Assembly: GCA_002353635.1 (NCBI GenBank)
Contig: DEKA01000022.1
Span: 1-8,519, forward strand
DNA from: Lachnospiraceae bacterium UBA2734
GTDB taxonomy: Bacteria > Bacillota > Clostridia > Lachnospirales > Lachnospiraceae
DNA length: 8,519 bases
Direction of reading: 5' to 3'
Below the pieces are notes generated by a model, which searched no databases, was not told the origin of the DNA, and saw only the letters and a program-made list of their open reading frames with translations. The translations under genes were made by a program, and so were the position numbers. This document shows positions 1-5,613 of this stretch, piece after piece (position 1 is the stretch's first letter; the number at the start of each line of letters is the position of its first letter).

Positions 1-129
1 CCCCGGGCCACACAAAGGCGTGATTTTGCAGAGCAAAATCATCGCCTTGTGTGCTGGCTTATTAAAGCAATTCAAGGGAGGGTGCGAAGCACCCCGGGCT
101 ATTTATTTTCAGCGGAGCAGGGAGCGGGA
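1..129. repeat. Hairpin-rich intergenic repeat upstream of the SGNH gene
   Basis: This gap holds two inverted repeats and a direct repeat. The first hairpin spans 9-53: an inner perfect 9-bp stem (21-29 with 33-41, loop AGA) sits on an outer stem of about 11 bp (9-20 with 43-53), with one bulged base on each side. The second spans 80-94: GGGTGC, loop GAA, GCACCC. CCCCGGGC occurs at 1-8 and again at 92-99, so the window may begin inside a previous copy of the same unit. Neither hairpin is followed by a T-run, so this is not an obvious terminator. I see no convincing promoter. An upstream GTG at 49 in the frame of the next gene lies inside the hairpin arm and is not a credible start. Confidence 0.7.
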
Positions 130-1209
130 ATGACTTCTGGCAAATGGATGCGTAATTTCATAGGTGCGGTCATACTGATCACAGTTCTTCTTGGAGCCGC
201 GGTCGCAGTGCTCGATCCCTTCTTTCACTACCACGCGCCGCTCTCAGGCTTCTATTACCGCCTCGCTGACCAGAGATCCCAGAACGACGGCATCACCAGA
301 CACTTCTCTTATGATGCGATGATCACGGGAACGAGCAACACGGACAATTTCAAAACCTCTGAGTTCGATGCGCTCTTTGGTGTATCCAGTATCAAGGTGC
401 CATATCCGGGCGCCTCTTTTCATGAGGTGAGCGCCAATATGGAGAAGGGACTCTCCTTCCACAACGTGACAATTGTCGTGCGCAGCGTCGACGACTCCTA
501 CCTCATTGAGTCTGCGGGCGCCATGCACAGTGACATGGGCGAATTCCCGACATACCTCTACGACAGCAATCCCTTCAACGATATCCGCTATTATCTGAAC
601 CGCGACGTTCTCTTTGGCTACTGCCTCCCGATGATCAAAAACAGGCTCACCGGAGCGGCGGGCGGCGTCGAATCCTTTGACAGCTACAGCGCAGATGATC
701 CGGACACGCAGTACGGAAGGGAGCAGGCCCTGGACGGCATGGACGGTTTTCCGGTGCCTTCGCAGCAGCAGCCCCTGACGCAAAGCGAGGCGCAGATGGT
801 GAGGGACAATGTCACAAAGAACATTGTGGAGCCCGCAAAGGCCCACCCGGAGACGACGTTTTATTGCTTCATTCCGCCGTTTTCTATTGTGCGCTGGGGC
901 ACGATGTGGAGCGAGGGGACGTTGGAGCGGCAGATTAAGGCGCAGCGCATCGCGATGAGCCTCATGCTCGAGTGTGCTAATATTAAGCTGTTTTCGTTCT
1001 CTGACAATACGGACCTCATCACTGATCTGTCCAACTACAAGGACGCCGTGCACTACAGCCCGGAGGTCTCCTCAGAGCTTCTGCGGTGGATGAAGGACGG
1101 CAGATATCAGGTGACGAAGGACAACATGGATGAGCTTCTCTCTTTTGAGGAGAAGTTTTATGAAAACTACGATTACCAGTCACTTATGGATGAGAGCAGC
1201 AGTGACTGA
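130..1209 (+). CDS. Membrane-anchored SGNH-like protein, probable polysaccharide O-acetylation factor
   Basis: A 359-residue protein. Start chosen at ATG 130, with AGGGAG at 119-124 five bases upstream; the frame also opens at GTG 49, but that lies in a repeat hairpin. Residues about 10-28 form one hydrophobic helix (FIGAVILITVLLGAAVAVL), so the rest is probably extracytoplasmic, attached as a signal anchor. GTSNTDNF at residues 67-74 resembles SGNH block I, with S69 as candidate nucleophile. DAVHYS at 305-310 resembles block V, with D305 and H308 as candidate catalytic Asp/His. IPPFS near 248-252 fits a late strand of the fold. Proteins of this shape (AlgJ/AlgX/DltD-like) often work with an MBOAT acyltransferase to O-acetylate exported polymers, and such a partner could lie upstream, outside the window. 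Family membership rests on motifs only. It lies 57 bp before the amidotransferase, probably in the same operon. Confidence 0.68.
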   Translation: MTSGKWMRNFIGAVILITVLLGAAVAVLDPFFHYHAPLSGFYYRLADQRSQNDGITRHFSYDAMITGTSNTDNFKTSEFDALFGVSSIKVPYPGASFHEVSANMEKGLSFHNVTIVVRSVDDSYLIESAGAMHSDMGEFPTYLYDSNPFNDIRYYLNRDVLFGYCLPMIKNRLTGAAGGVESFDSYSADDPDTQYGREQALDGMDGFPVPSQQQPLTQSEAQMVRDNVTKNIVEPAKAHPETTFYCFIPPFSIVRWGTMWSEGTLERQIKAQRIAMSLMLECANIKLFSFSDNTDLITDLSNYKDAVHYSPEVSSELLRWMKDGRYQVTKDNMDELLSFEEKFYENYDYQSLMDESSSD

Positions 1210-1266
1210 AGCAAGTACAACGCTGCCGACGGTATTTGCGCGCAGCAGAGAGGAAGGGAGGCGCCT

Positions 1267-3228
1267 ATGTGCGGCATCAGCGGCCTTTGTGCATTTGGAA
1301 GGGATGCGGAGGCGAATATCCACGCCATGAACCTCCATATGCGCGATCGCGGGCCGGATGCGGAGGGGATCCGCACATCGGAGGACGGCCTGGTGACATT
1401 TGGCCACAGGAGACTCTCTATCATTGATCTCACGCCGTCCGGCGCTCAGCCTTTTGTCTCCGGAAGCGGGCGTCTTCTCATGACCTACAACGGGGAGATC
1501 TACGACTATGGGAAGATGCGTGCACAGCTTCTCGCTGATAGAATTGTGCCTGGTTTCCGCGGCACCTCGGACACGGAAGTTTTGCTGGAAGCTGTGGAAG
1601 GGTATGGCGCTGTGCGCGCCCTGCAGCAGATGAAGGGCATGTGGGCCTTTGGCATTTATGACACGAAAGAGAAGAAGCTCCTGCTCTCGAGGGACCGCGT
1701 GGGCGAAAAGCCCCTGTACTACGGCTGGATCCACAGGGCGGGAGGAGAGACGTGCTTTGGCTTTGCCTCGGACATCGGCGCCTTTCGCGAAGTGGAGGGA
1801 TTTTCCAACGGCATCCGGAAGGACGTCCTTCCTCTGTACATGGCGAACGGCTACATCCCTGCGCCGTATACCATCTATGAGGACATTTATAAGCTCAAGC
1901 CCGGAACAGTGCTGACCATTGATGCGCCGTTTGCACCCTTTGATGTGCCGGCAGATCTGGACCGCTCCGTCTCCGGCAGTTTCCGGAATGCGGATCTGGA
2001 GGGCGGATACAGTTACGAGATCTACTGGTCTATGAAGGATGCTGCCAGAAGAGGGCAGAGCAGTCCGTTTAAGGGGACGCGTGAGGAGGCGTCGATGGAG
2101 CTGGAGAGGCTCCTGCGGGAAGCCATCCGCGGGCAGATGGTGGCAGATGTGCCGCTGGGCGCCTTTCTGTCAGCGGGCATCGACTCATCGACCATTGTCT
2201 CTCTCATGCAGGCGCAGTCGAGGGATAAGGTCAGAACATTCACAATAGGTATGCATGAGCGCGACTTTGATGAGGCACAGGCGGCTGAGCAGATCGCGCA
2301 TCACCTCGGCACGGACCACACACAGATGTACATCACAGAGAGAGATGCGCTTGATGTGATTCCGAAGCTTGCCGGTATGTTCGGTGAGCCGTTTGCGGAT
2401 TCCTCACAGATTCCGACTTATCTCGTCAGCCGCATGACGAGGCAGCATGTCACCGTGTCTCTTTCGGGGGATGCGGGGGATGAGCTCTTCTGCGGCTACA
2501 GATCGTATCCTTCTCTGGAGCGGATCTGGGGAAAGATGAAGGGCGTTCCGTACGGGCTTCGAAGCGCCGCGTCCGATTTTATTCTCCATTCGCCCCTTTC
2601 ACGAAAAGAAGTGCTGCGCATTAAAGGAACCCTTCTCAAGGCACACGGGCCGCTGGAGCTGGGGCGCCTGCAGAACATTGCTGAAAACAACTGGGGCCAT
2701 GTCGTTCTCGCTCCGGATACGCTCCGGGCGGCGGATTCGTTCCTGCCGGAGGATTTTCTGCCGCAGGTGAGCCAGGAGGCGATGCTGCGGGATCTTCTTA
2801 TGTATCATCCGGATGATATTCTGGTGAAGGTGGACCGGACGGCAATGGCCGTCTCCCTGGAGTCGAGAGTGCCGTTTCTGGACCGGGATGTGGTCGAGTT
2901 CGCGTGGACTTTGCCGATCGATTATCTGCGCAATGACCATGAGGGCAAGCTTGTGCTAAAGGATGTTCTCTACCGCTATGTGCCAAAAGATCTGGTGGAT
3001 CGCCCGAAGAAGGGCTTCTCCATCCCGATTCAGAGGTGGCTCCGGAGCGAGGAGCTGCGCGGCTGGGCGGAGGATCTGATCGCGCCGTCAAAGCTGAAGG
3101 CGGAAGGATATTTTGACGCGCAGCAGGTACGAAGGCTCTGGGAGGACCTGCAGCAGCGCGGAATCTGGCGGCCGCAGATCTGGTATATTCTTATGTTTGA
3201 GAACTGGCTGGGGTATATCCGGAAGTGA
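1267..3228 (+). CDS. asnB: Asparagine synthase (glutamine-hydrolysing) family amidotransferase
   Basis: A 653-residue two-domain enzyme close to normal AsnB length. The start is fixed by biology: the family needs Cys2 as N-terminal nucleophile, and the protein begins MCGISG, with AGGAAGGGAGG at 1251-1261 just upstream. The glutaminase domain shows GHRRLSI (46-52), NGEIY (75-79), GTSDTEV (99-105) and SRDRVGEKPLYY (141-152). The synthetase domain has the ATP pyrophosphatase loop LSAGIDSS (301-308), GEPFADSS (373-380), SLSGDAGDELFCGY (398-411), DDILVKVDR (516-524), ESRVPFLD (532-539) and KKGFSIP (581-587). The known reaction moves ammonia from glutamine onto an ATP-activated carboxylate. In surface polysaccharide loci, homologues such as WbpS are proposed to amidate uronic acids. 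With a hexosaminuronic-acid dehydrogenase and epimerase nearby, that role is likelier here than asparagine synthesis, but sequence alone cannot settle the substrate. Confidence 0.93.
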   Translation: MCGISGLCAFGRDAEANIHAMNLHMRDRGPDAEGIRTSEDGLVTFGHRRLSIIDLTPSGAQPFVSGSGRLLMTYNGEIYDYGKMRAQLLADRIVPGFRGTSDTEVLLEAVEGYGAVRALQQMKGMWAFGIYDTKEKKLLLSRDRVGEKPLYYGWIHRAGGETCFGFASDIGAFREVEGFSNGIRKDVLPLYMANGYIPAPYTIYEDIYKLKPGTVLTIDAPFAPFDVPADLDRSVSGSFRNADLEGGYSYEIYWSMKDAARRGQSSPFKGTREEASMELERLLREAIRGQMVADVPLGAFLSAGIDSSTIVSLMQAQSRDKVRTFTIGMHERDFDEAQAAEQIAHHLGTDHTQMYITERDALDVIPKLAGMFGEPFADSSQIPTYLVSRMTRQHVTVSLSGDAGDELFCGYRSYPSLERIWGKMKGVPYGLRSAASDFILHSPLSRKEVLRIKGTLLKAHGPLELGRLQNIAENNWGHVVLAPDTLRAADSFLPEDFLPQVSQEAMLRDLLMYHPDDILVKVDRTAMAVSLESRVPFLDRDVVEFAWTLPIDYLRNDHEGKLVLKDVLYRYVPKDLVDRPKKGFSIPIQRWLRSEELRGWAEDLIAPSKLKAEGYFDAQQVRRLWEDLQQRGIWRPQIWYILMFENWLGYIRK

Positions 3229-3229
3229 C

Positions 3230-3258
3230 TTTACAAGTAAACGCCAAAACACTACTAT
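3230..3258 (+). promoter_or_regulatory. Possible sigma-A promoter before the dehydrogenase
   Basis: TTTACA at 3230-3235 and TACTAT at 3253-3258 are separated by 17 bp and match the -35 and -10 consensus at five and four of six positions. The site falls in the 84-bp gap after asnB and could give the dehydrogenase extra transcription within the operon. The local sequence is AT-rich compared with its surroundings, so a chance match is quite possible. Confidence 0.3.
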
Positions 3259-3267
3259 TAGATTAAC

Positions 3268-3286
3268 TGTGCGCAGAGGGCGCACA
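3268..3286 (+). repeat. 7-bp perfect hairpin in the asnB-dehydrogenase gap
   Basis: TGTGCGC pairs perfectly with GCGCACA around the loop AGAGG. No T-run follows, so it is not an intrinsic terminator. It ends 14 bases before the dehydrogenase Shine-Dalgarno site (AGGAGAG at 3301-3307). It could protect the mRNA or tune translation, or be a minor member of the purine-loop hairpins seen in the other gaps. Confidence 0.5.
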
Positions 3287-3312
3287 AAGACACAGAAGGC
3301 AGGAGAGACAAA

Positions 3313-4629
3313 ATGGATCTGTACGAGAGACTGGTGAACAGACAGGACAAGCTGGCGCTGGTAGGCCTTGGCTATGTGGGCATGCCGATCGCCGTTGCCT
3401 TTGCCAAGAAGATCGATGTCATCGGCTTTGATTTCAACAAAGAGAAGATCGAAAAGTATAAAAAGGGAATAGACCCCACAAACGAGGTGGGCGATGAGGC
3501 GGTGAAGGAGACGACCGTCGAGTTCACGGCGGATCCCGCAAGGCTTCGCGATGCGCGCTTTATCATTGTAGCGGTTCCGACACCGGTCAACAGCGATCAC
3601 ACACCGGATCTCACACCTGTTGAGGGAGCATCCAGATTTGTCGGACAGAATCTGCAGAAGGGGACGGTCGTTGTTTTCGAATCGACTGTGTATCCCGGTG
3701 TGACAGAGGAAATCTGTGTGCCGATCATCGAGAAGGAGTCCGGTCTCAAGTGCGGCCGCGACTGGAAGATCGGCTACTCGCCTGAGCGCATCAACCCCGG
3801 CGACAAGGTGCACAGACTCAACACGATCAAGAAGATTGTCTCCGGCATGGACGAGGAGACGCTTGATACGGTGGCAAAGGTCTATGAACTCGTTGTGGAC
3901 GCAGGCGTACACAGAGCGGAGTCCATTCAGGTGGCGGAGGCCGCTAAGGTCATCGAGAACTCGCAGAGAGACATCAACATCGCATTCATGAATGAGCTGT
4001 CCATCATCTTCCACAAGATGGGCATTGATACAAAATCCGTTCTTGAGGCGGCGGGCACGAAGTGGAACTTCCTGAATTTCCGTCCGGGGCTTGTCGGCGG
4101 ACACTGCATCGGCATTGATCCGTATTACCTGACCTACAGAGCGGAGCAGTTTGGCTATCACTCCCAGATCATTCTCTCGGGGCGCCGCATCAACGACGAC
4201 ATGGGCAAGTACTGCGCTGAGCAGCTGGTCAAGCTCCTCATCCGCAACGACATTCCGGTAAGGAATGCGAAGGTTGTGATCCTGGGCTTTACCTTCAAGG
4301 AGAACTGCCCGGATACGCGCAATACGAAGGTATTCGATATTGTGAAGGAGCTGCGCGAATACGGCATTGAGCCCATGATTGTGGATCCCGAAGGGGATGC
4401 GGAGGAAGCGAAGAAGCTCTACGGCGTACAGTTCCACGATCTCTCCGAGGTGAAGAACATGGATGCCGTCCTCATGGCCGTGAAGCACAAAGAGTTCGAG
4501 AAGTTCACACCTGCGGACATCGCCTCCTTCTACAATCCGAAGTACAGGACGAAAGTCTTCTCTGACCTTAAGGGCGTCTTCCACAAAAAAGACTTCCAGA
4601 AACCTGAGTGGGACTACTGGCGATTATAA
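3313..4629 (+). CDS. tviB: UDP-HexNAc 6-dehydrogenase (TviB/WbpA-type nucleotide sugar dehydrogenase)
   Basis: A 438-residue member of the UDP-glucose/GDP-mannose dehydrogenase superfamily, of usual length. ATG 3313 follows AGGAGAG at 3301-3307. The N-terminal NAD domain has GLGYVG (18-23), VAVPTPV (86-92) and ESTVYPG (123-129). YSPERINPGD (155-164), K212 and N216 belong to the active site. GGHCIGIDPYYL (262-273) carries the catalytic Cys265 and Asp269. The C-terminal UDP-binding domain has GFTFKENCPDTRN (325-337). These enzymes oxidise C6 of a UDP-sugar to a carboxylate in two NAD-dependent steps. The pattern around ESIQVAEAAKVIENSQRD resembles TviB/WbpA (UDP-GlcNAc to UDP-GlcNAcA) rather than UDP-glucose dehydrogenases, though UDP-GalNAc is an alternative substrate. 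A terminator starts 43 bases after its stop, so it appears to end the first transcription unit. Confidence 0.92.
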   Translation: MDLYERLVNRQDKLALVGLGYVGMPIAVAFAKKIDVIGFDFNKEKIEKYKKGIDPTNEVGDEAVKETTVEFTADPARLRDARFIIVAVPTPVNSDHTPDLTPVEGASRFVGQNLQKGTVVVFESTVYPGVTEEICVPIIEKESGLKCGRDWKIGYSPERINPGDKVHRLNTIKKIVSGMDEETLDTVAKVYELVVDAGVHRAESIQVAEAAKVIENSQRDINIAFMNELSIIFHKMGIDTKSVLEAAGTKWNFLNFRPGLVGGHCIGIDPYYLTYRAEQFGYHSQIILSGRRINDDMGKYCAEQLVKLLIRNDIPVRNAKVVILGFTFKENCPDTRNTKVFDIVKELREYGIEPMIVDPEGDAEEAKKLYGVQFHDLSEVKNMDAVLMAVKHKEFEKFTPADIASFYNPKYRTKVFSDLKGVFHKKDFQKPEWDYWRL

Positions 4630-4672
4630 GAGAGAAGGGCGGCCAGGATTTACACACAATCCGGCATGAAAG

Positions 4673-4720
4673 ATACAGCGACGATCGACTGCTCGCAGGC
4701 GGATCGGCGCTGTATTTTTT
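4673..4720 (+). terminator. Rho-independent terminator after the dehydrogenase
   Basis: ATACAGCG-A-CGATC (4673-4686) pairs with GATCG-G-CGCTGTAT (4702-4715): 13 base pairs and a single A/G mismatch. The 15-nt loop holds a small inner CTG/CAG pairing. The stem runs directly into six T at 4715-4720, the classical intrinsic terminator layout on the + strand. It would end transcription of the SGNH-asnB-dehydrogenase unit. Confidence 0.85.
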
Positions 4721-4843
4721 ATGCAGGCGGATGGGCGCGGAAACGCGGCCATCCGGCGACCGGTGCGTTCCCCGAGCGATTGCCAGAGGCAATGCGAGGG
4801 TCGACGCAGCGGCATGATTGCGTGGAGTAACCAATCACAAACA
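4721..4843. repeat. Hairpin repeats between terminator and ywiB promoter
   Basis: Two inverted repeats occupy this spacer. At 4728-4755, CGGATGG-G-CGCG pairs with CGCG-G-CCATCCG around a GAAA loop, with one G/G mismatch. At 4779-4793, ATTGCC pairs with GGCAAT around the loop AGA, and weaker outer pairing (CCC with GGG, GCGT with ACGC) could extend it to roughly 4765-4807. The 10-mer GCAGGCGGAT occurs at 4695-4704, inside the terminator, and again at 4723-4732. There is no credible coding sequence. The perfect short-loop stem resembles those in the other two repeat-bearing gaps. Confidence 0.6.
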
Positions 4844-4844
4844 T

Positions 4845-4873
4845 TTGACGGATGCAAACGAGGCCATTAGACT
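4845..4873 (+). promoter_or_regulatory. Sigma-A-like promoter for the DUF1934 gene
   Basis: TTGACG (4845-4850) matches the -35 consensus at five of six positions. After a 17-bp spacer, TAGACT (4868-4873) matches the -10 at four of six. Transcription would begin near 4880, just before the Shine-Dalgarno site AAAGGAG at 4884-4890, giving a very short leader. Its place downstream of a strong terminator supports a separate transcription unit. Confidence 0.6.
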
Positions 4874-4900
4874 GATTTCGATGAAAGGAGCAGCCAATCC

Positions 4901-5332
4901 ATGACAAAAGATGTACTGATCACCGTGCACGGCGTCCACGTCGTGGACGGCGTTGCACAGGAGCCGGTCGACCTCACGGTCCGCGGCAGATATTACAAAC
5001 AGAACGGGCACCACTATTTTCTGTACGATGAACAGCTCGAGGGGATGGATTCCCCCGCGCACAACAGAGTCAAGTACACTGGAGATACCCTGGACGTAAA
5101 AAAGTCAGGCTCCGTGAACTCTCACATGATCTTTGAGAGAGGCAAAATGAACGTGAGCGACTACAACACAGCAGTGGGGACTCTGGAGCTTGGCGTCTGG
5201 GCCCGGACACTCACTATCGAGGAAAAAGACGCGAAGATTACCGTGCATGTGGAGTATTCGCTCCACGCGGGAGGCAGCAAGGTGCAGGACAGCTCCCTGA
5301 CGATCAGCGCTGTGCCGTACCCGATCTTCTAG
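4901..5332 (+). CDS. ywiB: DUF1934 family protein (YwiB-like small beta-barrel)
   Basis: A 143-residue cytoplasmic-looking protein with no signal peptide or membrane segment. ATG 4901 follows AAAGGAG at 4884-4890. The sequence alternates short strands with charged turns. Family-like stretches are ITVHGVHVVDG near the N-terminus, RGRYYKQNGHHYFLYDE (29-45), KKSGSVNSHMIFERGK (67-82), a central TAVGTLELGV, and a C-terminal SLHAGGSKVQDSSLTISA. These match my memory of the Bacillus subtilis YwiB/DUF1934 family, a calycin-like barrel with no established biochemical role. The gene has its own promoter and sits between a terminator and another promoter, so it looks like a housekeeping insert or bystander in the polysaccharide locus. 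Finding it between the dehydrogenase and epimerase of one pathway is unusual. The family call is fairly firm; no function is assigned. Confidence 0.82.
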   Translation: MTKDVLITVHGVHVVDGVAQEPVDLTVRGRYYKQNGHHYFLYDEQLEGMDSPAHNRVKYTGDTLDVKKSGSVNSHMIFERGKMNVSDYNTAVGTLELGVWARTLTIEEKDAKITVHVEYSLHAGGSKVQDSSLTISAVPYPIF

Positions 5333-5338
5333 CCTATA

Positions 5339-5347
5339 TGGTATAAT
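5339..5347 (+). promoter_or_regulatory. Extended -10 promoter for the epimerase unit
   Basis: TGGTATAAT is a perfect extended -10 element (TGN followed by TATAAT), seven bases after the ywiB stop codon. The expected -35 position, about 5319-5324 (ACCCGA), shows no useful match, which extended -10 promoters tolerate. Transcription would start around 5354 and produce a leader of about 260 nt before the epimerase. Confidence 0.7.
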
Positions 5348-5356
5348 GTGATGCCA

Positions 5357-5414
5357 GGGCCGAGAGCGCAGATGCGCCCGTGTGTACACGGGAGCGCATC
5401 TGCATTTGAGGCCC
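5357..5414 (+). other. Structured 5' leader element: long nested hairpin
   Basis: Starting within a few bases of the predicted transcript start, GGGCC (5357-5361) can pair with GGCCC (5410-5414). This encloses an internal loop and a strong stem: GCAGATGCGC (5368-5377) with GCGCATCTGC (5394-5403). Inside it, CCGTGT (5378-5383) pairs with ACACGG (5386-5391) around GT, leaving two bases bulged on one side; the pairing can shift by one. That is about 21 base pairs in 58 nt. No T-run follows, so it is not a plain terminator. It could stabilise the 5' end, act as a regulatory leader, or be a relic of a palindromic element. I recognise no known riboswitch. Confidence 0.5.
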
Positions 5415-5434
5415 GCCCGACATGAGGAAGGAGC

Positions 5435-5495
5435 GATTTTCCATGGAATGGAAAATCAGCGGATTCCGAATGGCGGAAGGATTGCGGAGCAATCC
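5435..5495. repeat. Three consecutive hairpins in the epimerase leader
   Basis: Three inverted repeats follow one another. The first is GATTTTCCAT (5435-5444), loop GGA, ATGGAAAATC (5448-5457), a perfect 10-bp stem. The second is TTCCG (5464-5468), a five-base loop, CGGAA (5474-5478). The third is GGATTGC (5479-5485), loop GGA, GCAATCC (5489-5495), a perfect 7-bp stem. The GATTTT/AAAATC core of the first also appears in the hairpin at 21-41. The open frame across this area (from GTG 5382) only translates the palindromes and is not a gene. Confidence 0.7.
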
Positions 5496-5564
5496 GAGGC
5501 ATCACATAACAAAAATGATGTTGAAAGCCAGGGCCAAGACCACGGAGCAACCCGCGACATCACA
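5485..5564 (+). repeat. Pair of 22-bp imperfect direct repeats
   Basis: 5485-5506 and 5543-5564 match at 19 of 22 positions and share CGGAGCAA at one end and CATCACA at the other, with starts 58 bp apart. The first copy forms the right half of a perfect hairpin. In the second copy the upstream arm no longer pairs, so it looks like a decayed copy. The rest of the gap up to the epimerase Shine-Dalgarno site (GAGG at 5601-5604) shows no gene. Confidence 0.6.
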
Positions 5565-5613
5565 ATGAATGCTGTCGAATGCCCGCACAACAACTGAAAA
5601 GAGGAATCATCCA

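Noticed and set aside
49..129. GTG 49 as the start of the SGNH protein
   Set aside because: The codon lies in the right arm of a repeat hairpin with no ribosome site, and the added 27 residues read through repeat sequence. ATG 130 has AGGGAG at correct spacing and puts the hydrophobic anchor near the N-terminus.
1..129. CRISPR array or tRNA in the hairpin-rich start
   Set aside because: No regularly spaced direct repeats with unique spacers and no cloverleaf; the repeats are isolated palindromes.
244..1053. 269-codon open frame on the - strand opposite the SGNH gene
   Set aside because: Arginine- and histidine-rich shadow translation with no ribosome site or motif; the + strand gene has a membrane anchor, SGNH-like blocks and a good start.
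2167..2190. LSAGIDSS instead of the common LSGGLDSS in the AsnB ATP-binding loop
   Set aside because: The Ser, Asp and Ser-Ser contacts are retained and the second position varies in AsnB-like families, so it does not suggest loss of activity.
3088..4584. 498-codon open frame on the - strand opposite the dehydrogenase
   Set aside because: The translated product shows no recognisable domain, while the + strand frame carries every dehydrogenase motif. Long antisense frames are common opposite codon-biased GC-rich genes.
4608..4817. 69-codon open frame across the terminator region
   Set aside because: It overlaps the dehydrogenase end, the intrinsic terminator and hairpin repeats, and the product resembles no protein I know.
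5357..5414. Long hairpin as an intrinsic terminator for ywiB
   Set aside because: The stem is strong, but the following bases (ATTTGAGGCCCG) lack a T-run, and a promoter lies just before it.
5382..5597. 71-codon open frame in the epimerase leader
   Set aside because: It starts at a GTG inside a hairpin loop region and translates palindromic repeats; no ribosome site and no coding character.
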